Assembly (NCBI GenBank): GCA_031553855.1
Contig: JAVBKW010000038.1
Location: 1 to 19,999, forward strand
Reading direction: 5' to 3'
DNA from: RACS-047 sp031553855
GTDB taxonomy: Bacteria; Bacillota; Clostridia; Christensenellales; Pumilibacteraceae
Length of the DNA: 19,999 nucleotides
Of the stretch, positions 6,904 to 14,410 are shown piece by piece; the stretch's first letter is position 1, and each line of letters opens with the position of its first letter. A program made the translations under genes and the position numbers. A model generated the notes under the pieces. That model searched no databases and had not been told where the DNA came from. It saw nothing but the letters and a program-made list of their open reading frames with translations.

Positions 6904-7104
6904 TTACGGATCTAAGTGTAACAGCCAGAAAATCAGGTACACGATACCGGGAATAACAGCAAGGATCAAAAGAACGATACACATTAAGAGTCTGTTCTTT
7001 CTGAATCCGAGCATACAAAGAACGAGGTATACGATACCGGGAACGATTGCTAATATTAAAAGTATTACTAATAAAAGCAGGTTAAAACCTCTCGCTTTTG
7101 CCAT
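6904..7104 (-). CDS. Small two-helix membrane protein with an internal 30-residue duplication
   Basis: 66 residues, nearly all hydrophobic. The segment 'ILLILAIVPGIVYLV' recurs 30 residues later as 'VLLILAVIPGIVYLI', giving two membrane hairpin halves joined by a short basic loop (FRKNR). The repeat is also visible in DNA (about 6935-6975 and 7025-7065, offset 90 bp), so it arose by duplication of one coding unit. The 'LL-I-PGI-Y' pattern resembles one half of the Pmp3/YqaE family, but I would not assign it. A strong AAGGAG (7115-7120) precedes the ATG by about 10 nt, an upstream TTGACA promoter reads into it, and a terminator lies just past its stop. It is therefore a real monocistronic gene. 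Function unknown; by inference a small membrane or stress protein. Confidence 0.75.
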   Translation of the reverse strand: MAKARGFNLLLLVILLILAIVPGIVYLVLCMLGFRKNRLLMCIVLLILAVIPGIVYLIFWLLHLDP

Positions 7105-7138
7105 TTCAATTTCACTCCTTTTTATAATAATACATATA

Positions 7139-7166
7139 TTATTACATTAAAAAGCATAAATGTCAA
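7139..7166 (-). promoter_or_regulatory. Promoter for the small membrane protein gene
   Basis: Reading on the - strand: perfect TTGACA (7166-7161), 16-nt spacer, TAATAA (7144-7139), then AAGGAG and the ATG at 7104. Confidence 0.7.
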
Positions 7167-7258
7167 GAAAAATAAAAAATTAAAAAATATTTTTGTATTA
7201 GGCGTTTATTGCCGCTTTAAAAGAACGCCAAAGAGCGCAAAAGAGAGCGTGTAAAGGC

Positions 7259-7287
7259 TTGAAAATAATAAATTTCGGTGTTATACT
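7259..7287 (+). promoter_or_regulatory. Promoter for the YitT-family gene
   Basis: TTGAAA (7259-7264), 17-nt spacer, TATACT (7282-7287). GGAGG (7303-7307) follows, then the ATG at 7320. It is divergent from the promoter of the small membrane protein. Confidence 0.65.
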
Positions 7288-7319
7288 TTTTCTTGTAAAA
7301 GCGGAGGCTTAAAAAGCAG

Positions 7320-8219
7320 ATGAAAGAAACAGAAAAAACCAAAGGAGCCTTTTGGCAGGCCTCTTATATATACGTCCTGATAGTTTTAGCAGGAGTTTTG
7401 CGCGCGCTTAACCTGCAGATTTTTATACTGCCGTTTAATTTTGCGCCGGGCGGAGTTACCGGTATATCGGCAATGCTGCAATACGTGACCGGCTGGAATT
7501 CCGGTATATTCCTGCTTATTTTCAACCTGCCCATAATAATAGTGTCGGCATTTTTTCTCGGGCGCACGTTTGCGGTGCGCACGGCCGTCGCTGCCGCCGT
7601 TACAAGCGGATTGCTTTTTTTGTTTTCGTTCCTTGAAACCAAAGGCTTTTCCTTTTCGCAGATAGCGTACTTAAAGACGGATAACCAGCTGCTTGCGGGG
7701 GTCGCGGGCGGAGTTTTGTCGGGTCTTAGCGTTTCTCTGCTTTTAAAATGCGGCTCATCCACCGGAGGGTCGGACATTATCGCGACTATCGTGCATAAAA
7801 AACGGCCGCATCTGAATCTCGGGAAAATTATGTTCGCCTTCGACGCCTGCGTTGTTGTCGCCTCGGTTTTCGTCTATAAAAGAGGGCTCGACCCGCTGCT
7901 TTTGGCGTTCGTGCTGATATTCGTCTCCTCGTTTGTTTGCGACACTATCTTAGCGGGCACAAAGTCCGCCGTAAAGTTTGAAATAATCACGTCCTATCCT
8001 GAACGCGTTACGGGCGAAATACTCGAAAAAGTGGGGCGCGGCGTTACGCTTCTTCCGGCAAAGGGAATGTTCAGCCAGCAGGAAAAGTTCCTGCTCATCT
8101 GCATAGTGAGAAAACGTCAGGTAGACATTATGCAAAAGATTATAAAGGAAAACCCCGACACCTTCTGCTTTGTGTCCAGCACCTCCGACGTTTACGGAAA
8201 CGGCTTCCGTTCGCTTTAA
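7320..8219 (+). CDS. YitT-family membrane protein (DUF161/YitT_membrane plus DUF2179 domain)
   Basis: 299 residues. The N-terminal ~200 residues carry about five to six transmembrane helices with family motifs: 'ILPFNFAPGGVTGISAML' in the first third and 'CGSSTGGSDIIATIVHKK' near residues 145-160. The last ~90 residues form the soluble DUF2179 domain: 'EIITSYPERVTGEILEKVGRGVTLLPAKGMFS', then 'LLICIVRKRQVDIMQKIIKE' and a terminal 'SSTSDVYGNGF'. Length and domain order match B. subtilis YitT/YpjC-type proteins. The biochemical function of the family is not settled; a small-molecule transporter is often assumed. The gene has its own promoter and a GGAGG site 12 nt from the ATG. I see no convincing terminator after it. 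Confidence 0.92.
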   Translation: MKETEKTKGAFWQASYIYVLIVLAGVLRALNLQIFILPFNFAPGGVTGISAMLQYVTGWNSGIFLLIFNLPIIIVSAFFLGRTFAVRTAVAAAVTSGLLFLFSFLETKGFSFSQIAYLKTDNQLLAGVAGGVLSGLSVSLLLKCGSSTGGSDIIATIVHKKRPHLNLGKIMFAFDACVVVASVFVYKRGLDPLLLAFVLIFVSSFVCDTILAGTKSAVKFEIITSYPERVTGEILEKVGRGVTLLPAKGMFSQQEKFLLICIVRKRQVDIMQKIIKENPDTFCFVSSTSDVYGNGFRSL

Positions 8220-8260
8220 ATTGCGCGGGCAAAGAGCCTTTTATCATTATACTATTTTAA

Positions 8261-8284
8261 AGCAACCGTACAAGCAACCGTACA
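8261..8284 (+). repeat. 12-bp tandem repeat in the yitT-dnaX gap
   Basis: AGCAACCGTACA occurs twice in direct succession (8261-8272, 8273-8284). Apart from this, a small TGCA/TGCA hairpin near 8360 and the dnaX promoter, the gap 8220-8419 shows nothing I can name. The small SRP RNA that often precedes dnaX in this phylum is not recognisable here. Confidence 0.6.
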
Positions 8285-8383
8285 AGTCAGCGTATAATTG
8301 TTGAAGCTATTCAAAGATATGCTTATGAAGGTTTTGATTGCAGTTAGGGCAGAAACCTTGCATTTTTGCAGTAAAACAGTTCC

Positions 8384-8412
8384 TTGACTAAAGGCGTAAA
8401 ATATAATATAAT
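8384..8412 (+). promoter_or_regulatory. Near-consensus promoter giving a leaderless dnaX mRNA
   Basis: TTGACT (8384-8389), exactly 17 nt, TATAAT (8407-8412). Transcription would begin around 8418-8420, and the dnaX ATG is at 8420. No Shine-Dalgarno sequence lies between the -10 box and the ATG. Confidence 0.8.
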
Positions 8413-8419
8413 TTAGCGT

Positions 8420-9967
8420 ATGAGTTATTCAGCACTGTACAGAAAATACCGCCCAAAAACGTTTGAGGACGTAATAGGGCAGGAGCCTATCGTTTCTACG
8501 CTCACAAATCAGATAAAGGCGGGGCGAGTTTCGCACGCTTATCTTTTTACGGGCAGCCGCGGAACGGGCAAAACGACGTGCGCTAAGGTGTTTGCAAAGG
8601 CCGTCAACTGCCTAAAGCCGCAAAACGGCTCGCCCTGCGGAGTCTGCGACGTATGCCGGGCGCTGGACGAGGCGGCTAATATCGACGTTTTAGAAATAGA
8701 CGCGGCCTCCAACAACAAGGTTGACGAGGTGCGCGAGATACGCGAGCAGGTCAAGTATCCGCCGGTGAAGGGCAGAAAAAAGGTCTATATCATAGACGAG
8801 GTGCATATGCTCACCGACAGCGCATTCAACGCGCTCTTAAAAACTCTCGAGGAGCCGCCCGAATACGTCATTTTTATTTTGGCGACTACCGAAGTCCACA
8901 AGCTCCCCGCAACCATTCTCTCGCGCTGCCTGCGTTTCGATTTCCGCTTAGTATCGGTCGGAAAGCTGGAAAAGCTCTTAACAGAGGTTTTTTCAAAAGA
9001 GAAAAAAGAGGCCGAGCCTGCCGCGCTGCGTTTTATTGCCGAGGCGGCGGAGGGCAGCGTGCGCGATTGCCTTTCGATTGCCGATATGTGCCTGAATTTT
9101 TCTGCCGGAACGCTTACGTATGCGGACGTTTTAACTGTGCTGGGCGCGGCGGACAAAACCAAAACAGGCGAGCTGTTCGGCGCGGTTGCCGACGGCGAAA
9201 CGGGGAAGTCCCTGCTGCTCATAAACGAGCTGGCCGCACTCGGAAAGTCTATGCAGCTTATCGCAAAGGAGCTGACTAAATACGCGCGCGACCTCTTAGT
9301 GCTAAAAACCACCGGCGAAACGCTGATAGTCGATACGAAAGAAAACATCGCAAGGATGAACGAGCTGCAAAAAAACTATTCCGCCGACCTGCTGATTTCG
9401 GTCATTCAGATTTTTTCCGCTCTCGATGCGGAATTAAGATATTCACTCAGCCCTAAAATAGTTTTAGAGACCGCCGCCGTAAGAGCGTGCAGGCTAAATT
9501 CAACCGACCTTTCCGCGCTGGCAGAGCGCATAAGAAGATTGGAAGAGGGCGGAGCCGCCGTGCAGTCAAGGCCGCAGGCGCAGCCCCAAAATGCTGTTAT
9601 AGCCGCCGCCGCGCCGGTCAGCCAAGAAAGCCAAAGCAAAGCGGCAAAGCCTATGGATGCGCGTTCCGTATGGGGGCGGCTTACCACCTATTTCCGCACA
9701 AAAGGAGCAATGGGCCTGTACACGCTGATTGGCTCGCATAACGATTTTGAAATTTCGCAGGGCGAGCTTATCATCTATGCCCAAGACGAACGGCTGCTCC
9801 AGTTTTCAGACGAGGGAGTGGCGGCGGCGATTGACGAAGCTCTTGCCTCAGACGCTGCCGGCTTAAAATGCAGGATTGTCAAAAGAGCGGAAGCTGTGGA
9901 TATGGATAAGGAAATCAACCAGATAAAGAAGCTGATGGGCAAAGCTAAGCTCAATATTATTAAATAA
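8420..9967 (+). CDS. dnaX: DNA polymerase III subunit gamma/tau (clamp loader ATPase)
   Basis: ATPase of the clamp loader that places the beta sliding clamp on primed DNA and links the replisome. It has 515 residues, a little shorter than B. subtilis DnaX. The N-terminus 'MSYSALYRKYRPKTF' is canonical, fixing the start. Walker A is GSRGTGKT (45-52); four zinc-binding cysteines are at 64, 73, 76 and 79; Walker B is 'VYIIDEVHML' (122-131); sensor 1 is 'ILATTEVHKLPATILSRC' (153-170) with the arginine finger in SRC. Domain III and an Ala/Gln/Pro linker (about 385-410) precede a short tau-like C-terminus. The promoter sits directly on the ATG, so the gene appears to be translated from a leaderless mRNA. 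ybaB and recR follow in the usual order. Confidence 0.97.
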   Translation: MSYSALYRKYRPKTFEDVIGQEPIVSTLTNQIKAGRVSHAYLFTGSRGTGKTTCAKVFAKAVNCLKPQNGSPCGVCDVCRALDEAANIDVLEIDAASNNKVDEVREIREQVKYPPVKGRKKVYIIDEVHMLTDSAFNALLKTLEEPPEYVIFILATTEVHKLPATILSRCLRFDFRLVSVGKLEKLLTEVFSKEKKEAEPAALRFIAEAAEGSVRDCLSIADMCLNFSAGTLTYADVLTVLGAADKTKTGELFGAVADGETGKSLLLINELAALGKSMQLIAKELTKYARDLLVLKTTGETLIVDTKENIARMNELQKNYSADLLISVIQIFSALDAELRYSLSPKIVLETAAVRACRLNSTDLSALAERIRRLEEGGAAVQSRPQAQPQNAVIAAAAPVSQESQSKAAKPMDARSVWGRLTTYFRTKGAMGLYTLIGSHNDFEISQGELIIYAQDERLLQFSDEGVAAAIDEALASDAAGLKCRIVKRAEAVDMDKEINQIKKLMGKAKLNIIK

Positions 9968-10026
9968 TCGTTTAGTATAACGCTTCAATAAAGAAATATA
10001 AAGAAAAAATCAAGGAGTTTTTTAAA

Positions 10027-10353
10027 ATGGCAAAGTTTAACGGATTTGGCGGCGGCGGCGGCGGAATGATGAATATGCAGCAGATGATGCGCCAGGCTCA
10101 AAAAATGCAGGAGCAAATGCAAAAGGCTCAACAAGAGCTTGAAAATACGGAGGTCGAGGGAAGCGCGGGCGGCGGAATGGTGACGGTCACTATGAACGGC
10201 AAGAAAAAATTGCTTTCAGTTTCCATTAAGCCCGAGGCCGTAGACCCCGACGATATCGAAATGCTCGAGGACCTTATCTTAGCCGCCTACAACGACGCTT
10301 TTGAAGAGGCGGAGGAGCTGGAGCAGGAGCTTAGCCCCGCGCCCGGTTTATAG
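10027..10353 (+). CDS. ybaB: Nucleoid-associated protein YbaB/EbfC
   Basis: Small dimeric DNA-binding protein that coats the nucleoid. It has 108 residues. A Gly-rich start (FGGGGGGMMNMQQMM) leads into a Met/Gln-rich helix 'QKMQEQMQKAQQELENTEVEGSAGGGMVTVTMNG', the family signature, then 'SIKPEAVDPDDIEMLEDLILAAYNDAF'. CAAGGAG lies about 10 nt before the ATG. It sits 59 nt after dnaX and 15 nt before recR, the conserved dnaX-ybaB-recR block. Confidence 0.95.
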   Translation: MAKFNGFGGGGGGMMNMQQMMRQAQKMQEQMQKAQQELENTEVEGSAGGGMVTVTMNGKKKLLSVSIKPEAVDPDDIEMLEDLILAAYNDAFEEAEELEQELSPAPGL

Positions 10354-10368
10354 GATTTAGGGGAAAAA

Positions 10369-10953
10369 ATGAAGCAGCTTGATTCTATTGCAAAGCTTAT
10401 AAACAAGTTTTCCAAGCTCCCCGGCGTGGGAGCCAAGACGGCGCAGCGTTACGCGTACAGCGTTATCGATATGACCGACGAGGAGGCGGAGGAGTTTATA
10501 CAGGCGGTAAGGGACGTTAAAACCAACGTCAAATATTGCTCCGAGTGCGGCGCTTTTTCCGAAAGCGGCGTTTGCGGAATATGCTCGAGTCGCGAAAAAA
10601 AGATAATCACGGTCGTGGCGTATCCCAAAGACGTCGCCGTTATCGAAAAAGCGGCGGCATTAAGGTGCGTCTACCACGTGCTTCATGGCACGCTCTCGCC
10701 CTTAGAGGGCAGGGGGCCGGACGACATAAGATTAAAACAGCTCTTTAAGCGGCTGGACGGCGTGCAGGAGGTGATCCTTGCCACAAACCCCGACGTAGAG
10801 GGCGAGGCAACGGCAATGTATGTCGCTAAAATGATCAAACCCTTCGGCATAAAGGTCAGCCGCCTTGCCCAGGGTATCAGCATGGGCTCGGACATCGAAT
10901 ACGCCGACGAAATGACTCTCTCAAGAGCTTTAGAATCCCGCATAATACTATAA
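10369..10953 (+). CDS. recR: Recombination mediator RecR
   Basis: Acts with RecO (and RecF) to load RecA on SSB-coated single-stranded DNA during gap repair. It has 194 residues, close to the usual ~198. A helix-hairpin-helix contains 'KLPGVGAKTAQRYAY' (16-30). A Cys4 zinc motif has Cys57, 60, 69 and 72. The Toprim domain follows ('VVAYPKDVAVIEK', 'HVLHGTLSPLEGRGPDDI'), then 'EVILATNPDVEGEATAMY' and the C-terminal 'RLAQGISMGSDIEYADEMTL'. AGGGGAAAA precedes the ATG. It is last in the dnaX-ybaB-recR unit. Confidence 0.97.
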   Translation: MKQLDSIAKLINKFSKLPGVGAKTAQRYAYSVIDMTDEEAEEFIQAVRDVKTNVKYCSECGAFSESGVCGICSSREKKIITVVAYPKDVAVIEKAAALRCVYHVLHGTLSPLEGRGPDDIRLKQLFKRLDGVQEVILATNPDVEGEATAMYVAKMIKPFGIKVSRLAQGISMGSDIEYADEMTLSRALESRIIL

Positions 10954-10985
10954 CGAAAAAGCAGAATAAATTCTAATCGTATTTT

Positions 10986-11123
10986 TTAACGTTTCCTATA
11001 AGTAACAAATTACTCTGCCGCATTTAAAACATTAACGTTTCCTATAAGTAACAAATTACTCTGTCGCATTTAAAACATTAGCGTTTCCTATAAGTAACAA
11101 ATTACTCTGTCGCATTTATAACA
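10986..11123 (+). repeat. Three tandem copies of a 46-bp repeat upstream of the ABC transporter
   Basis: Units 10986-11031, 11032-11077 and 11078-11123 differ at only a few positions. Each contains the dyad AGTAACAAATTACT (11001-11014, 11047-11060, 11093-11106). The first unit is preceded by AAATTCTAATCGTATTT (10968-10984), also seen at 157-173. There are no spacers and no stem of CRISPR type. The placement, in the leader of the ABC genes, suggests regulation, but this is inference. Confidence 0.9.
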
Positions 11124-11133
11124 TTTGTTATAA
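11116..11133 (+). promoter_or_regulatory. Operator-like dyad abutting the ABC gene's ribosome binding site
   Basis: TTATAAC-ATTT-GTTATAA is a perfect 7-4-7 inverted repeat (11116-11133). It overlaps the start of AAGGAG (11132-11137), the ribosome binding site for the ATG at 11148. A repressor site or an mRNA hairpin at this position could block expression. Confidence 0.45.
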
Positions 11134-11147
11134 GGAGAAATATTTAT

Positions 11148-12026
11148 ATGATCGAAGCCAAAAACCTGACGCTGCGCTACAAAAGCGGAAAAGGGATTTT
11201 TCATATTGATTTTTCTGTGCGTAAAGGGCAGGTCATGGGGTATCTTGGCCCGAACGGCTCGGGAAAGACGACTACCATCCGTGCGCTGCTGGGTTTTATG
11301 AAAGCCGACGGCGGAAGCGCCGCGATCGACGGCCTCGATTCATATTCTCAAGCGCCTGAAATCATGAAGCGTCTTGGCTATCTGCCGGGCGAGATATCCT
11401 TTCCCGACAATATGAAGGGCGCGGACTTTTTAAAGTACGTTTGTCAGGTGCGCGGGATAAAAGAAGCGGCGCGGATGGAAAGCCTGCTGGAGCGTTTTGA
11501 GCTTGACGCGAAGGGCGAAATCAAAAAATACAGTAAGGGCATGAAGCAAAAACTCGGTATAGTGACGGCGTTCATGCACGACCCGGATATTTTGATACTT
11601 GACGAGCCGACAAGCGGGCTTGACCCGCTGATGCAGAACGTTTTTATCGAGCTGATTCTTGAGGAGAAAAAGCGCGGCAAAACCATACTGATGTCCAGCC
11701 ACAGCTTTGAGGAGACCGAACGCACCTGCGACGACGTCCTTATAATAAAAGAGGGGCGGCTGGTTGCTAAAACCGGTATAAAGGAATTAAAATCTCATCA
11801 GCGTAAGGCGTTTATCGTTAAGACAGATATGGAAAGCGAGCTTTTAGCTTTGGGATTTGAAACAGGGCAAAGGACGGACGGCGGAACTGAGGTTTTTGTT
11901 AAAGGGCAGGATATTGACGCATTTATAAAAAAACTCGGAAAAATTAACGTGATCGGTTTTGAGCAGAAACAGCAGAGCCTTGAAGATATTTTCCTTAACT
12001 TTTACGGCAAGGAGGCAAGCAAATGA
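11148..12026 (+). CDS. ABC transporter ATP-binding protein
   Basis: Cytoplasmic ATPase of a two-gene exporter-type ABC system. It has 292 residues. Walker A is GPNGSGKT (34-41), the signature loop is the variant YSKGMKQK (128-135), Walker B is 'DILILDEP' (147-154) with the following 'TSGLDP', and the switch His is H185 in 'SSHSFEE'. The C-terminal ~80 residues after 210 form an accessory region seen in CcmA/BcrA-like ATPases, ending with 'QQSLEDIFLNFYG'. AAGGAG lies 10 nt before the ATG. Its stop overlaps the permease start by 4 nt (ATGA), so the two are co-translated. The substrate is unknown; the BcrA/YtrB-like look suggests export of a peptide, lipid or antibiotic. Three tandem repeats and a dyad upstream may regulate it. 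Confidence 0.93.
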   Translation: MIEAKNLTLRYKSGKGIFHIDFSVRKGQVMGYLGPNGSGKTTTIRALLGFMKADGGSAAIDGLDSYSQAPEIMKRLGYLPGEISFPDNMKGADFLKYVCQVRGIKEAARMESLLERFELDAKGEIKKYSKGMKQKLGIVTAFMHDPDILILDEPTSGLDPLMQNVFIELILEEKKRGKTILMSSHSFEETERTCDDVLIIKEGRLVAKTGIKELKSHQRKAFIVKTDMESELLALGFETGQRTDGGTEVFVKGQDIDAFIKKLGKINVIGFEQKQQSLEDIFLNFYGKEASK

Positions 12027-12820
12027 GCGTCGCTTTGATTAAGAACGCTATAAAGCGGAACTGGAAGCTGCTGCTGATCTTTGCCGGGGTGCTGTGCTTT
12101 TACCTTGCGGTGATCATAAGCCTGATCGACCCTGAGGATATGGAGCAGGTCAAGGAAATTTTTAATTTTAAGGGCAATTTACTAAGCGCGTTCGGCATAA
12201 GCGTGGAGGCAATGACCGACCCTTTAAGCTATACTGCGTCCACCTTCTTCAGTCTGCTGGTCATGGCGTTTACAATGGTCTTTTATATTATCCAGGGCAA
12301 CCGGCTTGTGGCAAAGCCCGTCGATAACAATTCGCTTGCATATACGTTGTCTATGCCGGTTTCGCGGACTAAGTTTATAGTTATTCAGGCGGGTTATTTG
12401 CTTGGCTCGTTGGCGGTTCTTTTTATCGGTATTCTTGCGACGGGCGGCATTGCGCTTGCAGTTCATGGCAATTTTCATTTTGCAAGGTATCTTAATCTGG
12501 TGACGCTGACTTTTTTATTAAACGCGGTCATGGCAATGCTCTCGTTTACTTTGTCCGTCAGCTTTTGCGACAGTAAAAAAGGGTTTGCACTCGGAACAGG
12601 CGTGCCGATAGCTCTGCTGCTTATAAGCATGCTCGGCGGCGCGGTGGGCGACAAGGCGGCGTGGCTTTCAAAAATCAGCCCGTTCGGCTGGCTCGACGCG
12701 GTCGGCATAGTCAACGGAAGAGTCGGCGTTTGGTGGATGTATATCGCGTTTATCGCGGCGGCGGGGTTGCTTTTTGTTTTGAGCGTAGTGATTTTTAAAA
12801 GAAAACGGCTGCCTCTATGA
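12023..12820 (+). CDS. ABC-2-type transporter permease
   Basis: 265 residues with about six transmembrane segments: near residues 14-34, 70-95, 117-141, 155-180, 190-210 and 235-257. The large first extracytoplasmic loop contains 'LIDPEDMEQVKEIFNFKGN', as in ABC-2 permeases of the BcrB/NatB kind. 'YTLSMPVSRTKFIVIQAGYL' on the cytoplasmic side is the coupling-helix region typical of this fold. It overlaps the ATPase gene by 4 nt and must act with it. Substrate unknown. No clear terminator follows; the kinase gene starts 139 nt later with a possible promoter of its own, so read-through into the two-component system is possible. Confidence 0.88.
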   Translation: MSVALIKNAIKRNWKLLLIFAGVLCFYLAVIISLIDPEDMEQVKEIFNFKGNLLSAFGISVEAMTDPLSYTASTFFSLLVMAFTMVFYIIQGNRLVAKPVDNNSLAYTLSMPVSRTKFIVIQAGYLLGSLAVLFIGILATGGIALAVHGNFHFARYLNLVTLTFLLNAVMAMLSFTLSVSFCDSKKGFALGTGVPIALLLISMLGGAVGDKAAWLSKISPFGWLDAVGIVNGRVGVWWMYIAFIAAAGLLFVLSVVIFKRKRLPL

Positions 12821-12894
12821 GCCGGGCGCGACTTCGGTTTGAGTAAATTATGCATCGGAAGAGACGAATGCAGTCAAAAGAGGAGCCCAATTAA

Positions 12895-12922
12895 TTTAAA
12901 GCTGCGTCTTTTTTACTATAAT
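12895..12922 (+). promoter_or_regulatory. Possible promoter for the sensor kinase gene
   Basis: A perfect TATAAT at 12917-12922 is preceded at 16 nt by TTTAAA (12895-12900), a weak -35. CGGAG (12949-12953) then gives a 6-nt spacing to the ATG at 12960. Confidence 0.4.
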
Positions 12923-12959
12923 CATTGTTTCCTTAAATAATATTCTCACGGAGAAAATT

Positions 12960-14246
12960 ATGAATGTAAGCTATGTAATAAACGCCGCAACAAGCATCAG
13001 CGCATTGATAATAACGCTGCTGATAACTATTACGTGCGCGTTGAGTACAGACCTTCGTCAGCCCGTGCATAAGTGGTTTTTTATTACTGTGCTGCTCAAT
13101 CTGGTTATAATTGCGGCCGAGTTCGCCGTCGAATTTTTATCCGCCGGTTCATCAAAGCTTATAACAGCCGTTCTGAACGTAATAGACTTATTGAGCTATG
13201 CCGTCGGCGGCGCGCAGATATTTACTTTTGGGATGTACTTATATCACTATTTTAAGAAGCGGACGCAATTTTCTAAAGTATTTATATACGTTATAGCAGC
13301 GATATGCGCCGCCGCTATTTTACTGGCTGCCGCCGCCCGGTTTACCGGCCTGTATGCGTACTTTGATTCCGTCAACAACTACCATAAACAGCCGACGTTT
13401 TGGATATCGCAGGTATTTCCCGCGTTAGGAATTATGGTTTTTGCCGCGGCAACCGTTAAGAATATCAAAAAAGTCAGCGCCAAAGAAGGGGCGTCTTTGT
13501 TGTTGTATTGCGTTGTGCCGCTTATTTGCTACATTATCGAAATAGTTTATGCAGATATCTGGATTTCCCATTTCGGCACGGCCCTCACGCTGTTTATGGT
13601 TTACGTCAACATCCAGCTGGAGCTTAAGCACAGTTTACAACTCAAGGAGGCAGAGCTTTTAGAAAGCCAAATATCGGTAATGCTCAGCCAGATACAGCCG
13701 CATTTTTTATACAATGCGCTGACCGCTATAGATGATTTAATAATTACGCGTCCCGCCGACGCTCGAAAAGCAATTATGGATTTTTCGAGTTATCTGAGGA
13801 AAAATATGGATTCTCTCTCGCAAAAGGAGCTAATACCTTTCGAGCAGGAGCTTGAACACACCGCGCAATACCTCCGTTTAGAAAAGCTGCGCTTTGGCGA
13901 CCGTCTGGATATCGATTACAGCATCGGGACAAAGGATTTTAAGCTGCCCGTCCTTACCTTGCAGCCGATAGTTGAAAACGCGGTAAGGTACGGCGTAACC
14001 AAGCGGCGCGACGGCGGCACCGTATCGATTTCAACTTTAGAAACAAGCGGCAATTTCCTCATAGTAGTCAGGGACAACGGCGCGGGATTCGATACCGGCT
14101 CGATCCCGAATGACGGGCGCAGCCACCTCGGTATAGCAAACGTGACAAGCAGGCTGAAAGCAATGTGCGGAGGCGAAATCCGCATCGGCAGCACAGCGGG
14201 AGAGGGGACTGAAGTAATAATACTCATTCCTAAAGCAAAACCATGA
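12960..14246 (+). CDS. LytS/YesM-type sensor histidine kinase with seven membrane helices
   Basis: 428 residues. The N-terminal ~220 residues hold about seven transmembrane helices (near 10-30, 38-60, 70-97, 106-128, 147-166, 178-198, 203-219) with short loops, so the ligand is likely sensed in or near the membrane. A short coiled segment (225-240) leads to the His_kinase (PF06580) domain, with phospho-acceptor His248 in 'IQPHFLYN'. The ATP-binding domain has the N box 'LQPIVENAVRYGV' (Asn340), the G1 box 'DNGAGF' (372-377) and a late 'LGIANVTSRL'. It pairs with the regulator at 14444-15232. The 197-nt gap between them is filled by a dispersed hairpin repeat, unusual for a kinase/regulator pair. 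The ABC genes just upstream may belong to the same response. Confidence 0.92.
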   Translation: MNVSYVINAATSISALIITLLITITCALSTDLRQPVHKWFFITVLLNLVIIAAEFAVEFLSAGSSKLITAVLNVIDLLSYAVGGAQIFTFGMYLYHYFKKRTQFSKVFIYVIAAICAAAILLAAAARFTGLYAYFDSVNNYHKQPTFWISQVFPALGIMVFAAATVKNIKKVSAKEGASLLLYCVVPLICYIIEIVYADIWISHFGTALTLFMVYVNIQLELKHSLQLKEAELLESQISVMLSQIQPHFLYNALTAIDDLIITRPADARKAIMDFSSYLRKNMDSLSQKELIPFEQELEHTAQYLRLEKLRFGDRLDIDYSIGTKDFKLPVLTLQPIVENAVRYGVTKRRDGGTVSISTLETSGNFLIVVRDNGAGFDTGSIPNDGRSHLGIANVTSRLKAMCGGEIRIGSTAGEGTEVIILIPKAKP

Positions 14247-14269
14247 AAAACACTTCCCTTAAAATATAT

Positions 14270-14410
14270 AATAAAGGGTATTCATACCGTAGGATAAATC
14301 CTGCACCTCGCGCCTTCGGCGCGCCTTCTTACGCTAAAGCGCGGGGTATGCACCTTTGTCGGTGGCGCAAAAATGCCCTTGCAAGCAAGCATTTTTGCGG
14401 TCAGAATCAA
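14270..14410 (+). repeat. Multi-hairpin dispersed repeat, family 2, copy A
   Basis: 141 bp match 19859-19999 with 3 mismatches (14290, 14317, 14328). Internal hairpins in order: GGTAT/ATACC, TAGGAT/ATCCTG (CAGGAT in copy B, which turns a T-G into a C-G pair), GCGCC/GGCGC with the second mismatch in its loop, CGC/GCG around TAAA, and an 11-bp CGCAAAAATGC/GCATTTTTGCG. The left boundary is sharp at 14270. The right boundary cannot be set, because copy B is cut by the window end. There is no coding capacity. It lies between the kinase stop and the regulator's ribosome binding site. Confidence 0.95.

Noticed and set aside
6860..7150. 96-codon + strand ORF opposite the small membrane protein
   Set aside because: It is the antisense shadow of the duplicated membrane gene; the - strand frame has promoter, ribosome binding site and terminator, the + strand frame has none.
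8220..8419. Small SRP RNA (ffs/scr) expected upstream of dnaX in Bacillota
   Set aside because: No GGAAGCA/GGAA-type helix 8 motif or long paired arms are visible in the gap; only a 12-bp tandem repeat and the dnaX promoter.
8776..8782. A6G run in dnaX as a programmed frameshift site (as in E. coli dnaX)
   Set aside because: It lies in the middle of the ATPase core just before Walker B, not near the gamma/tau boundary, and I saw no stimulatory hairpin placed for it.
10986..11123. CRISPR array
   Set aside because: The three 46-bp units are directly tandem with no spacers, and no cas genes are near.
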